From: Bradyrhizobium erythrophlei
Lineage (GTDB): Bacteria > Pseudomonadota > Alphaproteobacteria > Rhizobiales > Xanthobacteraceae
Assembly (NCBI GenBank): GCA_900129675.1
Contig: FSRD01000001.1
Coordinates: forward strand, 3,523,501-3,587,500
DNA length: 64,000 nt
Direction: 5' to 3'
Part shown: positions 41,623 through 49,899 of the stretch, one piece after another
Position numbering within the stretch: the first letter of the stretch is position 1
Layout of the letters: the number at the start of each line of letters is the position of its first letter
Made by a program: the position numbers and the translations under genes
The notes under the pieces: model-generated
Databases searched by the model: none
The model's input: the letters and a program-made list of their open reading frames with translations, nothing else
Told to the model about the DNA's origin: nothing

Positions 41623-42984
41623 ATGGCCATCGATTTCAGGTTGACGACAGAACAGCAGAATCTGCGGGAGACCGCGCGTGACTTCGCGCAGAACGTGCTC
41701 GCACCGCTGGTTCCCGATGCAGATGCAACGCGCGACCCGCATGAGGCCTTCGCCAAGACCAAGCCGGCTTACGTCGAGTCTTATAAGCTTGGGTTCGCCA
41801 TGGGATTCCTTCCCAAGGAGTACGGTGGCGGCAGCGTCAGCAACCTCGACCTCCAGCTGGTCGCCGAGGAGATTTGCGCCGTCGACCCGGGCTTTGCGAC
41901 GACGCTCCTGGTCAATGGTTTGGGCCTTATGAACGTCGCCTGGTTTGGCACCGATGCCGAAAAGGAGAAGTGGCTTCGGCCGGCCTGCACGGATGCGAAG
42001 GGAGAGTATCTTGCCGGCTGGGTGGTAAGCGAGGCAGGGGGCCGTCCCGGCGGCACCGCAAATTTCGATGCACCACAGCCGTCGCCCGTAGGCATCGGTC
42101 TCACCGCCGAGCTGACGAACGGCGAGTACGTGCTGAATGGACGCAAATACTGGCCGTGCAATGCCGGCGGGTGGGACAAACAGGGCGCCGACGTCAACGT
42201 ATGCATCGTCAGGACGGACAAGACGAAGGGCGGCAAAGAGGGTCTGAGCGCAATCATGGTCCCGAGAGGCGCGCCGGGCTTCCGCGTCGAGAAGGTCATC
42301 GACACGATGGGCCATCGCCTCTGTCAGAACAATTCGCTCGTGTTCGACAACGTGCGTGTTCCCGCAGAGAACATCATTTCCGGCACGAAGGGCAACGGCG
42401 ACCTCGTCATCAGCAAGGCCTTCACATGGTCGGGCCCGGTCGCGGCGATCGCCGCAGTCGGTGTCGCCAGAGCCGCCTACGAATACACCCTCGAATGGGC
42501 CAAGGGTCACACGGCAGGTGGTGCTCAGCCGATCATGCAACACCAGCATGTGGGTTATCTGCTGTCGGATGTGGCTATGAAGATAGAGGCTGCGCGCTAT
42601 CTCTCCTGGAAATCGGCCCAATACCTCGATCTCTATGACAGCGAGGGCCATGTCCCAGGCGCCTGGTCGAAGATTTTCGGCGGGGAGACCTGTGTCGAGG
42701 TCGTATACACGTGCATGCGCATCATGGGCGTCAACAGCTACGATAGGAGCCATCCGCTCGAGAAATATATGCGTGAGGCCCTGTGCTTCCCGATCTACGA
42801 CGCCGGCAACATCGGCATGCAGCGTCGTAAGATTCATGGCGTGATGGCCCATGATTCATTCGACCCGCGCGCCTTCGTCGACAACAAGGCGATGGTCTTC
42901 TCGAAGGATATGGAAGGATTGGACACGTCCCCGAACCTGGTCGAAACGGGGACGCCTCCGGAGCCGCACAGAGTGGCGGCCTAG
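41623..42984 (+). CDS. atypical acyl-CoA dehydrogenase-like flavoprotein
   Basis: The 453-residue protein has the ACAD fold order. The N-terminal helical part is FRLTTEQQNLRETARDFAQN, then LPKEYGGGSVSNLDLQLVAE and GVARAAYEYTLEWAKGHTA. The expected TEPxAGSD flavin/substrate loop is replaced by VVSEAGGRPGGTANFDAPQ. A longer insert runs PSPVGIGLTAELTNGEYVLN. The C-terminal site where acyl-CoA dehydrogenases carry the base Glu in (I)YEGT reads PIYDAGNIGMQRRKI. These changes suggest altered chemistry or substrate. GGGAGGAG precedes ATG 41623, and the upstream conserved gene is probably co-transcribed. Confidence 0.82.
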   Translation: MAIDFRLTTEQQNLRETARDFAQNVLAPLVPDADATRDPHEAFAKTKPAYVESYKLGFAMGFLPKEYGGGSVSNLDLQLVAEEICAVDPGFATTLLVNGLGLMNVAWFGTDAEKEKWLRPACTDAKGEYLAGWVVSEAGGRPGGTANFDAPQPSPVGIGLTAELTNGEYVLNGRKYWPCNAGGWDKQGADVNVCIVRTDKTKGGKEGLSAIMVPRGAPGFRVEKVIDTMGHRLCQNNSLVFDNVRVPAENIISGTKGNGDLVISKAFTWSGPVAAIAAVGVARAAYEYTLEWAKGHTAGGAQPIMQHQHVGYLLSDVAMKIEAARYLSWKSAQYLDLYDSEGHVPGAWSKIFGGETCVEVVYTCMRIMGVNSYDRSHPLEKYMREALCFPIYDAGNIGMQRRKIHGVMAHDSFDPRAFVDNKAMVFSKDMEGLDTSPNLVETGTPPEPHRVAA

Positions 42985-43176
42985 TGCGCAGTCCGGGCGG
43001 GCGGACGATTCGCGGGCCGAGCGAAGGCCGAGGCCCGGCGATGGGCTGCTGCTGTCGGCGCCCCTGAATAACACGGGCCGCTTCGCACCGCTGCCAAGAT
43101 GGGCCACTGACTAAACCGGTCCATTCTAGAGAAAAGATTGGGCCCCGGGTAAGGAAACGGTTCTGTCTACACGAAG

Positions 43177-43204
43177 AAAACCCCGCCGGTTCCGGCGGGG
43201 TTTT
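43177..43204. terminator. perfect hairpin AAAACCCCGCCGG/CCGGCGGGGTTTT
   Basis: A 13-base perfect stem with a two-base loop and flanking T/A residues. It lies 190 bases after the dehydrogenase gene and could end its transcript. It belongs to the same hairpin family as 18524 and 18667 and is immediately followed by a GGGGGACCTGC word. Confidence 0.65.
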
Positions 43205-43385
43205 GATTGGGGGACCTGCTTTGCCCGGTGCTGCAAGGGTACATGCGACCCTGGATAGCAAGCTTTCCGATGAAAGAGAAACCGCGCCGTTTCTGGCGGG
43301 GTTTTCATTTTTCTGACTAGGGGACCTGCTTTGCCCGGTAAAAGGGGACAAACTTGCAGGGGACCAACTATGCCCGGTGCTGCAG
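43203..43385 (+). repeat. REP-like cluster of GGGGACCTGCTTTGCCCGG words
   Basis: GGGGGACCTGCTTTGCCCGG at about 43207-43226, the same word at about 43318-43338 and GGGGACCAACTATGCCCGG at about 43359-43378, two of them followed by TGCTGCA, alternate with hairpins. The same family occurs at 18.56-19.05 and 20.33 kb. Confidence 0.6.
43280..43306. terminator. imperfect CCGC/GCGGGG hairpin of the same family
   Basis: AAACCGCGCCG and TGGCGGGGTTT pair with one or two mismatches around TTTC and are followed by TCATTTTT. It is part of the repeat cluster; no gene ends close by on the plus strand. Confidence 0.45.
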
Positions 43386-43431
43386 CGGGAGCGGTCTTCC
43401 ACCGGAAGGATCGCACCAGGGTATAGCACCG

Positions 43432-43788
43432 TCAAGCAAGCGGCCGGCCTTGCCGGAACGAGAAACCGTTCGGAACGAAGTTTCTGGCGACGGCGAGCGC
43501 GCAGCTCTCGGAAGTTTCCAGCGCGATCTTCTGGGCGAGCATGACGTCTCCGATCGGCAGATCGCCAATCGGCAGGAAACACAACCCAGCCTTCGGGCGG
43601 CCCCGTTCATCGATCTCGCACACGTTCGTCGCCGCCCCGACATGGATCCTGTAGCGCCTTCCGCTCTCGCCGCCGACGACCTCGAAATAGCCCTTCTCCG
43701 CGAACTGCGCCCGCTGGCTCGGCGACAGCCATTCCCGCAAAAGCTGGAGAGACCGGCCCTCCGGAGTTCTTTCGGTGCCGTGTGTCAT
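43432..43788 (-). CDS. conserved hypothetical protein, pair gene 2
   Basis: The 118-residue product contains LLREWLSPSQRAQFAEKGYF then EVVGGESGRRYRIHVGAATN, KAGLCFLPIGDLPIGDVMLA and QKIALETSESCALAVARNF. The pattern LS..QR.Q....GYF.V.GG..G..YRI...........CF.P...L..GD.MLAQK.ALE is one I remember from many alphaproteobacterial and prophage-linked proteins of unknown role. ATG 43788 is taken rather than 43854. It lies 76 bases downstream of the 73-residue gene on the same strand and is probably co-transcribed. Confidence 0.7.
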   Translation of the reverse strand: MTHGTERTPEGRSLQLLREWLSPSQRAQFAEKGYFEVVGGESGRRYRIHVGAATNVCEIDERGRPKAGLCFLPIGDLPIGDVMLAQKIALETSESCALAVARNFVPNGFSFRQGRPLA

Positions 43789-43864
43789 GAAGAGGGCCCT
43801 TGCGGCTCTCATGCGGGAGCGCCCGCCCGGCGGTGATGGTCGAAAGCCGAACATGAGCTGGCGG

Positions 43865-44086
43865 CTATCCGCCGACCAGCCTGGGGAAGAAGACGGTTTC
43901 TTCCGCGTTCGGATCGAACGATCGGATCTGCGAGACCTGACCCGGACCGGTCCGGACCGCGGCGGTAAAGCCGACCTTCGTCAGCTCGTAGAACCGCTGC
44001 TCAGCCTTCGCCAGTTCCTCTGTGTCGTTCGGGTCGAAAGGGTGACGGCTGTCGCCGGTGCGGTCCATCACGATCTGGATTGCCAT
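43865..44086 (-). CDS. conserved hypothetical protein, pair gene 1
   Basis: The 73-residue product starts MAIQIVMDRTGDSRHPFDPN and ends SFDPNAEETVFFPRLVGG. It has the length and ends of a small rhizobial protein that I remember beside the gene at 43432. GAGGAGG sits at correct spacing before ATG 44086. The longer frame upstream runs through a tRNA fragment and is not coding. Confidence 0.7.
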   Translation of the reverse strand: MAIQIVMDRTGDSRHPFDPNDTEELAKAEQRFYELTKVGFTAAVRTGPGQVSQIRSFDPNAEETVFFPRLVGG

Positions 44087-44369
44087 GATCGTCCTCCTCG
44101 GATTGCTGATGGCCAAGGACCTCGATCCAGTATCCGGCCGAAGTCGCCGAGTTTCAAGAGGAGAAGATTCCGTCGCGAAGCCTTGGGATCCTTTCAAAAC
44201 CAGTCTGTATTTCGTTCGATCGAGGCTGCCTGCAGAGTAAAACTTCCCGCTCACAATCACCCGACTTCCGAGTATGTTACCGTACTCGCTGGTGATTTTT
44301 TGCTTCGGGGTGGTTTCGGAGCAGCCGCCGGGGTAAGCAGTTCTTACGGTAACAGGCCGCAATGATTTC

Positions 44370-44429
44370 AATGGTCGCACCCAGACTACGAATCTAGGGG
44401 TCAGGAGTTCGAATCTTTTCAGGCGCGCC
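44370..44429 (+). other. 3' fragment of a tRNA-Arg gene (anticodon loop CTACGAA), possible attachment site
   Basis: CCAGACTACGAATCTAGGGG forms a plausible anticodon arm with ACG anticodon, followed by a T-arm (AGGAGTTCGAATCTTTT) and a discriminator/CCA-like end GCGCGCCA at 44429. The 5' half (acceptor and D-arm) is absent. Such 3' tRNA halves are left as the att copy when islands or phages integrate. No integrase gene is visible next to it. Confidence 0.6.
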
Positions 44430-44435
44430 AAAAAC

Positions 44436-44696
44436 TCAACCAACACGGGCCCTTTTGGTTTTGATTACCGTAGCGTTACCATAAGCGTTACCGTAAGCAG
44501 ACGACCTAGCATAAGGCATAAACTGACCGTCGTGGAAAACGTCTGAAGTTCGAAATTCAGAGTTCGTCACGGGACTGAGCAACACCAAACCTTGCTCCCC
44601 GACCTGGGAAGCTTGTGTCTTATTACGGTGCTTTTGCCGCGTGGCGTGCGAGCGTTCCGATACGGCCGCTCCTTCGCGCTTGTAGACGTCCTGCAT
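44436..44696 (-). CDS. unrecognised open frame beside the tRNA fragment
   Basis: The 86-residue frame (QDVYKREGAAVSERSHATRQ...) continues upstream without an initiator as DDDIIKQSGHPQKEIM. Its charged start looks coding, but the C-terminal half is irregular. It may be a remnant of an island gene. I do not recognise it. Confidence 0.25.
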   Translation of the reverse strand: MQDVYKREGAAVSERSHATRQKHRNKTQASQVGEQGLVLLSPVTNSEFRTSDVFHDGQFMPYARSSAYGNAYGNATVIKTKRARVG

Positions 44697-44795
44697 GATT
44701 TCCTTTTGCGGGTGTCCGGATTGCTTGATGATGTCGTCGTCGGGTACGGGAGGTTGACACCCAAAGGTTGGATACGATTTCCGCCGAGCAGGTAC

Positions 44796-45008
44796 TTAGG
44801 CGGCCATAGCGGTCCCCAATTGCCCGCTGGTTGGCTGCGCGGAGCCCCCAAAATAGGTATCCAACTCTGCCAATGCGCGATACTCCCAATCTTTAGCCTG
44901 CTCCAACAGGGACCAGCTTTGGCCAGGTCGGAAGGCAGCGGTTTGCCGGTATAACGAAGCGATCGTGCGAAATCGGCGTACGTTCTCTAAGACTGCTTCC
45001 CTGCTCAT
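44796..45008 (-). CDS. small conserved helical protein
   Basis: The 70-residue product SREAVLENVRRFRTIASLYR then QTAAFRPGQSWSLLEQAKDW and EYRALAELDTYF is predicted all-helical. The pattern of Arg/Gln residues and SW.LL.QA..WE.RA..E is shared by short Bradyrhizobium proteins I remember, of unknown role. GGGGAG lies nine bases before ATG 45008. Confidence 0.65.
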   Translation of the reverse strand: MSREAVLENVRRFRTIASLYRQTAAFRPGQSWSLLEQAKDWEYRALAELDTYFGGSAQPTSGQLGTAMAA

Positions 45009-45567
45009 GATCTGCGCTCCCCTTCACCCGGTTGGCTGGCGGGAATGTGCGCAAGAACGATTTTTGATTCGTTACTGGTATTTGCGCGATCCGTTGGATG
45101 GTTTGCAAACGGTTGCCAATCTGAAGACCCAAACTGCGCGGGCAATTTGTGGGCGGTCTTTATCCAATAGCGTGGCGATTGGTTTTGCCACGATCGAATC
45201 TCAAGGTATGTAGCGTGATCTCCGGCGGACAGTTTAACCGCACCGGGAGCAAGCTCGTCCCGGCGCCTCTCAAGGTCTAACCTGCCATTCCAGCGTACTG
45301 CCACGCGCCAGCTCCCATTACCAATGCACAAGCAGTCGGAGCTTTCGCCGGAAGAAGCCGCTGATCGCCTCGTCATCGGCATTGAATGCCGGAAGCTTCC
45401 GGTCGATTGCGCTTCGTTAACCGAACCGAGGTAACGACCCGTTCAAGGTAACTTATGAGAGCAAGACGCTGAGAATCAGCGCCATTCCTGTTCCGACGAT
45501 AATTTCCCGCTTGCCAGATCCGCAGGCGGCGGCAGGAATCTTCCACAATCGAATCCAGGAGACGACA
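45009..45567. other. intergenic region before the patatin gene
   Basis: No gene is supportable in these 560 bases. An AGGAG directly upstream of 45568 is the patatin ribosome site. I found no FixK-type box here. Confidence 0.35.
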
Positions 45568-46746
45568 ATGAAGCAAGCTGCCTCGCGGCCAGAATCATAT
45601 ACGAAGAAGGTTGCACTCGTCTTGCAAGGCGGGGGCGCCCTTGGAAGTTACCAAGCCGGTGTTTACGAGGCGCTCGCCTCATCGGACTACAAGCCTGACT
45701 GGGTGGCCGGGATCTCGATCGGCGCAATCAATGCCGCTTTGATCGCCGGCAATTCACCTGAAACGCGCGTCGAAAAACTGCGCGAGTTCTGGCGCGCGAT
45801 CACGACGCCCGCGAGATGGGCCGTACCGATTTCCGGTCTCTTCAACGGCGCGGGTCTGCCCTTCGACCTTGCAAAGCAGATTAGCGCGATGCATGCGCTG
45901 CTTCTCGGCCAGACAAACTTCTTCGCACCGCGAAAGCCTGCCGACTGGTGGTTCGGCCGCACGCCCACCAGCTACTACGACACGAACTCGCTCAAATCCA
46001 CATTGGAGCGGCTTGTGGATTTCGACCGCATCAATTCCAGGGAAATTCGCTTCAGCGTCGGAGCCGTAAACGTCCGGACAGGCAATTTCGTATACTTCGA
46101 CAATGCGGAGATCGAGATCAGGCCGGAGCACGTCCTTGCGAGCGGCGCGCTGCCGCCGGGCTTTCCCTCCGTGGAAATCGATGGCGAGCACTATTGGGAC
46201 GGCGGACTGGTATCCAATACGCCGCTGCAACACGTGATCGAGTATTACCCGCGCCGCAGCCATCTCATCTTCCAGGTGGACCTTTTCCCGGCCCGCGGCG
46301 CCCTGCCCAGGAATTTGAACGAGGTGGGCGAGCGGGACAAGGACATCCGCTATTCCAGCCGAACGCGGGCGGTTACAGACACATTGCGGCGGCAGCATGA
46401 TCTGCGCCACAGCATCAACATGCTCTGGGACAAGCTGCCCGATGATCTGAGGAGCGGCCCGGAAACCGCTTTGCTCGATGAATTCCGCTGCGTGACCACG
46501 ATGGACATTGTTGAACTGATTTACCGTCCGGAGCACGCGCTAGGACAATCAAAGGACTACGAATTTGACCGCCTGACAATGGAGACTCGTTGGGCGCAGG
46601 GTCTATCCGATGCTCGTGAAACGTTGATGGCTGCGCCGTGGCTGGAACCGATGCCGTCGGAGGTGGGAGCGCGCACATTCGACATTCGCGCGAAAGGCCC
46701 GGGAGAGGACACCGCCGAGAACTCGTTGATCAAGGCCGGAGGGTAG
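45568..46746 (+). CDS. patatin-like phospholipase with DUF3734-type C-terminus
   Basis: The 392-residue acyl hydrolase shows the patatin oxyanion loop VALVLQGGGALGSYQAGVYE, the nucleophile elbow VAGISIGAINAALIAG (Ser in GISIG) and the catalytic Asp in YWDGGLVSNTPL. A C-terminal segment with MDIVELIYRPEHALGQSKDY and METRWAQGLSDARETLMAAP matches the DUF3734 tail found on alphaproteobacterial patatins. These enzymes release fatty acids from lipids and are often placed near polyhydroxybutyrate genes, but none is present here. AGGAG precedes ATG 45568. Confidence 0.9.
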   Translation: MKQAASRPESYTKKVALVLQGGGALGSYQAGVYEALASSDYKPDWVAGISIGAINAALIAGNSPETRVEKLREFWRAITTPARWAVPISGLFNGAGLPFDLAKQISAMHALLLGQTNFFAPRKPADWWFGRTPTSYYDTNSLKSTLERLVDFDRINSREIRFSVGAVNVRTGNFVYFDNAEIEIRPEHVLASGALPPGFPSVEIDGEHYWDGGLVSNTPLQHVIEYYPRRSHLIFQVDLFPARGALPRNLNEVGERDKDIRYSSRTRAVTDTLRRQHDLRHSINMLWDKLPDDLRSGPETALLDEFRCVTTMDIVELIYRPEHALGQSKDYEFDRLTMETRWAQGLSDARETLMAAPWLEPMPSEVGARTFDIRAKGPGEDTAENSLIKAGG

Positions 46747-47027
46747 CTGAGGTCACAGCTGCAGGTTCACAAAGTTGGCCAATTGGCGACGAAAGAAGTC
46801 GAATTCTTTTTTAGCGTTCCGTGTAACCTTTCTGACCGTGCGCTCGAAATAGAAGCACGGTCGCCTCAGGGAGGCGGGGGTCCTGTCCTTCCGCGAGGCA
46901 CGGCCATGGTCGTGGCAGCAAGTCTCCGAGCTTTCAATACCGGGCCTAATGAGCGATAATCAGCAAACCGGTCGCGGTAGGTAGTGCCCAGCGGGATGGA
47001 GTCGGTGCATGGAAATGGTAAAGGCCC

Positions 47028-47360
47028 ATGCCTGAGCGGACGTACAGTCGAGAGAGCGAGATCGATGCCACGAGAGCAAGCGCTCGTTTGCCCGGTCTCG
47101 ACGTCGACATCATTCACCGACAATCGCCGAATGGTGATTGGGAGCAGATATCGATCAACCTGCGGGCAACACCGTCCTTCGAAGCGCTCGGGTCCTTGTT
47201 TGAAGCAGCCAACCCTTTCACGTTTTGGGTGCAGGCTGCGCAATTTATGTGGATGCCGTGGCTGCTTACGGCGCGGACGATGATGCTGCCGGCTGGCCGG
47301 CCGCGAACACTCCCGAGTGCCGTCAGCCCTCAGCAAGACGCGTCGACGGCTGGCGGTTAG
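47028..47360 (+). CDS. small hypothetical protein
   Basis: The 110-residue product includes RLPGLDVDIIHRQSPNGDWE then QISINLRATPSFEALGSLFE and AANPFTFWVQAAQFMWMPWL. I recall proteins of this pattern in Bradyrhizobium, sometimes near polyester-granule genes. The amphipathic F/W-rich helix could bind lipid or a granule surface, which is inference. AAAGG lies ahead of the ATG. It precedes the SAM hydrolase-family gene by 80 bases on the same strand. Confidence 0.6.
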   Translation: MPERTYSRESEIDATRASARLPGLDVDIIHRQSPNGDWEQISINLRATPSFEALGSLFEAANPFTFWVQAAQFMWMPWLLTARTMMLPAGRPRTLPSAVSPQQDASTAGG

Positions 47361-47440
47361 CGAGCCAAGGGATCAGGGAAGGGATAACGCTAACCAACTG
47401 CGAGGTTGCAAGGCGCCGGCGCAGTGGCCGAGCTGACACC

Positions 47441-48169
47441 ATGATTGCGCTGTTCACGGATTTTGGGTTGCACGGCCCGTATACGGGTCAGATGAAGGCG
47501 GTGCTGCACCAGATGGCGCCGGGTATACCCATTATCGACCTCTTCGCCGATGCGCCAGTTGGCAATCCTAAGGCATCGGCGTATCTGTTGGCGTCCTATG
47601 CGGCATGGTTTCCGGTGCGAACCGTTTTTCTCTGCGTTGTCGATCCCGGCGTCGGCGGGACGCGGCCATCCATTTTTATCGAGTCCGACAGCCGCTGGTA
47701 TATCGGCCCCGGCAACGGCTTGTTTGAGCTGATCCAGCGCAGAGCCCGAGAGACGCGCAGCTGGGACATCGACTGGAAGCCGAAGCATCTCTCGGCCAGC
47801 TTTCACGGGCGCGACCTCTTCGCCCCGGTGGCAGCCATGCTGGCGCGCGGTGATCCACCCCCCGGCCAGCCACGTCACGATGACGCAGATCGCCGGGCAG
47901 TCTGGCCGGATGACCTCTGCGAAATCGTTTACGTCGATCACTACGGCAACGCCATGACCGGGCTGAGGGCGGCTATGCTGCCGCCCGGCGCAAGGCTGAC
48001 CGCGGCAGGTCAGGTTCTGGACCGCGCGAGGACCTTCAGTGATCTGCCGCCAGGCGCGGCTTTCTGGTATGAGAACTCCAACGGGCTTGCCGAACTTGCC
48101 GTCAATCAGGGGCGGGCGGACCGCGATCTCGGTCTTGCCATCGGCAGTCCGGTCGAGATCGTCGCATGA
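47441..48169 (+). CDS. SAM hydrolase / SAM hydroxide adenosyltransferase (DUF62 family)
   Basis: The 242-residue protein starts at ATG 47441 with MIALFTDFGLHGPYTGQMKA, where the Asp in TDFG is the SAM-binding hallmark of this superfamily. It continues AYLLASYAAWFPVRTVFLCV, VDPGVGGTRP and YIGPGNGLFE. A C-terminal barrel has VDHYGNAMTGLRAAMLPPGA and FWYENSNGLAELAVNQGRA. Family members hydrolyse S-adenosylmethionine to adenosine and methionine; chlorinases and fluorinases are rarer relatives. Its neighbour is a radical SAM protein, so both act on SAM. Confidence 0.9.
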   Translation: MIALFTDFGLHGPYTGQMKAVLHQMAPGIPIIDLFADAPVGNPKASAYLLASYAAWFPVRTVFLCVVDPGVGGTRPSIFIESDSRWYIGPGNGLFELIQRRARETRSWDIDWKPKHLSASFHGRDLFAPVAAMLARGDPPPGQPRHDDADRRAVWPDDLCEIVYVDHYGNAMTGLRAAMLPPGARLTAAGQVLDRARTFSDLPPGAAFWYENSNGLAELAVNQGRADRDLGLAIGSPVEIVA

Positions 48170-48185
48170 ACGAAGGCCTGCCGCT

Positions 48186-48347
48186 TTGACCCAAAGGCAA
48201 CAACCGACCAAACAACGCCCTCATCCGCATCTGCCGAAGCCGCCGGAGCGCGGCGACGAGCCGCAGGCGAGCGCTAACAGGCGCCTTGCCGAGCAGACCC
48301 GCAAGATCCTGCGCAAACACTACATGAGCAAATATCGGGTGCAGTGA
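48186..48347 (+). CDS. small basic hypothetical protein
   Basis: A TTG at 48186 with GAAGG eight bases ahead opens a 53-codon frame ending RRLAEQTRKILRKHYMSKYR. The basic helical C-terminus looks coding; the N-terminal half is Pro/Gln-rich. It fits between the SAM hydrolase and the radical SAM genes, on the same strand. Unrecognised. Confidence 0.4.
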   Translation: MTQRQQPTKQRPHPHLPKPPERGDEPQASANRRLAEQTRKILRKHYMSKYRVQ

Positions 48348-48438
48348 AATCGCGACGACTGAACTTTGAAGCAACCTCCGACGGCCGCCGTAGCCGACCG
48401 CAACTCACGGCCACCGCCACGAAGCGGGAGCAGGTCCC

Positions 48439-49710
48439 ATGAGCGATTTGACCAGACTGACAGTTTGGGACGACCCGGCCATCCGCGGTGCCTTGTCCTG
48501 GTACCTGGCCGTTGCGGAGAACCGGCGACCGGCCAAGTTTCGCATTGCCGCGACGGTCGCCACGAAGCTCGATCCGGCGGCCAGCGGCGAGGATGCGCTC
48601 TGGGCCGAACTCGACCGCCTCACGCCGATATTTCTCGCGCGCTGGGAGGCGATCCGGGCGGGTCAACGGTTGCCGCCGGCGGCGGAAGGACCGAGCCTCC
48701 TGGAGCTGTGCCGCGAGCTCGCCTACCGCATGCTCGGCCACTGCAATTTCTGTCCATGGGATTGCCGCGTCGACCGCGTGGCGGGGACCAGGTTCGGCGC
48801 CTGCAAGCTCGCCGCTGGCTCACGGGTCAGCTCGTATTTCCATCACACCGGCGAGGAACTGTTCTATCGCGGCAGCGAAGGCTCGGGCACGATCTTCTTC
48901 ACCTCATGCAACATGCGGTGCGCCTTCTGCCAGAACGGCGACATCAGCACCGACAAAGACAATGGCGAAGAGACGGACCCGCGCACGCTCGCGGCGATGG
49001 CCTGGACGCTGCGCCGCGAGGGTTGCCACAACATCAATTGGGTCGGCGGCGAGGTCGTTATTCACCTGCATTCCATCGTCGACGCCATCGCGTTGTTGGG
49101 CCGCGACTACACACCCACGCAAGCGGAGCTGGCGCGAGTCCGCAAAACGAAGGCTGATCGCTTTTTCTGGTTCGACGAGGTGCCCGACGCCGCTCTCTAT
49201 GAGGGGGCGTTCAATGCGCCGATGCTCTGGAACAGCAACTTCTTCATGACTCTCGAAAGCTTGAAGATCCTGCGCGTCTTGACCGATGTGTGGCTCCCCG
49301 ACTTCAAATTCGGTCCCGGCCGCTGCGCGACGACGCTGGCGAAAACGCCATGGTACTGGGAGACGGTGACGCGCAACATTGAGCTGCTCGACGAGTGGGG
49401 GGAGGATTTCTCGATCCGCCACCTGGTGATGCCCAATCACATCGAGTGCTGCACGTATCCGGTGCTGGAATGGATTGCCGAACGGGTGCCGGCCGCGCCG
49501 GTGAACGTGATGGCGCAGTTCCATCCCGACAATTTCTGCGATCCGGCGAGCGCCAAGTACCGGGACAAATATGCGGAGATCGCTCGCCGACCGACGCACG
49601 CAGAGCTTGAGGATTCTTGGCGCCGCGCTCGCGAATTAGGCCTCAAATTCGAGACCGCTACATTCGAGCGTCGCAATGCTTTCGGCATATCGGCAATGCT
49701 CGAGATCTGA
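48439..49710 (+). CDS. radical SAM protein, PFL-activase-like
   Basis: The 423-residue protein binds a 4Fe-4S cluster through CNMRCAFCQN (CxxxCxxC near residue 155). It carries an extra N-terminal cysteine set, CNFCPWDCRVDRVAGTRFGA then CKLAAGSRVS, typical of PflA-related proteins such as those of the MJ0808/PqqE-like AmmeMemo relatives. INWVGGEVVIHLHSIVDAIA corresponds to the SAM-binding GGE motif, and VWLPDFKFGPGRC and IRHLVMPNHIECCTYPVLEW follow. The substrate is unknown. The neighbouring SAM hydrolase-family gene suggests linked anaerobic SAM metabolism. Confidence 0.88.
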   Translation: MSDLTRLTVWDDPAIRGALSWYLAVAENRRPAKFRIAATVATKLDPAASGEDALWAELDRLTPIFLARWEAIRAGQRLPPAAEGPSLLELCRELAYRMLGHCNFCPWDCRVDRVAGTRFGACKLAAGSRVSSYFHHTGEELFYRGSEGSGTIFFTSCNMRCAFCQNGDISTDKDNGEETDPRTLAAMAWTLRREGCHNINWVGGEVVIHLHSIVDAIALLGRDYTPTQAELARVRKTKADRFFWFDEVPDAALYEGAFNAPMLWNSNFFMTLESLKILRVLTDVWLPDFKFGPGRCATTLAKTPWYWETVTRNIELLDEWGEDFSIRHLVMPNHIECCTYPVLEWIAERVPAAPVNVMAQFHPDNFCDPASAKYRDKYAEIARRPTHAELEDSWRRARELGLKFETATFERRNAFGISAMLEI

Positions 49711-49715
49711 TGACT

Positions 49716-49773
49716 CGCTGACACGCGCTTCTAAATCAGCGGGTCCCAGGTTCGAGCCCTGGTGCGTTCTCCG
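49716..49773 (+). other. remnant of a tRNA-Arg 3' half
   Basis: GCTGACACGCGCTTCTAAAT then CAGCGGG resembles a tRNA-Arg (TCT) anticodon arm with inserted bases. It is followed by a perfect T-arm CCAGGTTCGAGCCCTGG and a degraded acceptor end. In translation this gives the tell-tale HQGSNLGP word on the minus strand. The D-arm and 5' acceptor are missing, so it is not a functional tRNA. Confidence 0.6.
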
Positions 49774-49899
49774 ATGATTTTGCCGATTCATCTGTCCGCC
49801 TTCGGACGGGGCTCGGTGTCCAGCCGTATAAGTACAGTGTTCCAGAGCAGGGGAGGCTTTCCTGCTTTTGCTGGAGAGAGATCGGGGCAGTTTTGACGG

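Noticed and set aside
41317-42852. 511-codon minus-strand frame over the acyl-CoA dehydrogenase-like gene
   Set aside because: The plus strand carries the conserved flavoprotein and a perfect ribosome site; the minus frame has no family.
18524-43385. A CRISPR array built from the repeated GGGGAC words
   Set aside because: Copies are few, irregularly spaced, in both orientations and without unique spacers of constant length or cas genes.
44100-44446. Upstream extension of the 73-residue gene through the tRNA fragment
   Set aside because: The extension translates a tRNA 3' half (RFELLTPRFVV), and the strong ribosome site lies at 44086.
46730-46745. TTGATCAA near the end of the patatin gene as a FixK box
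   Set aside because: The half-sites lack the four-base spacer and the site lies inside coding sequence.
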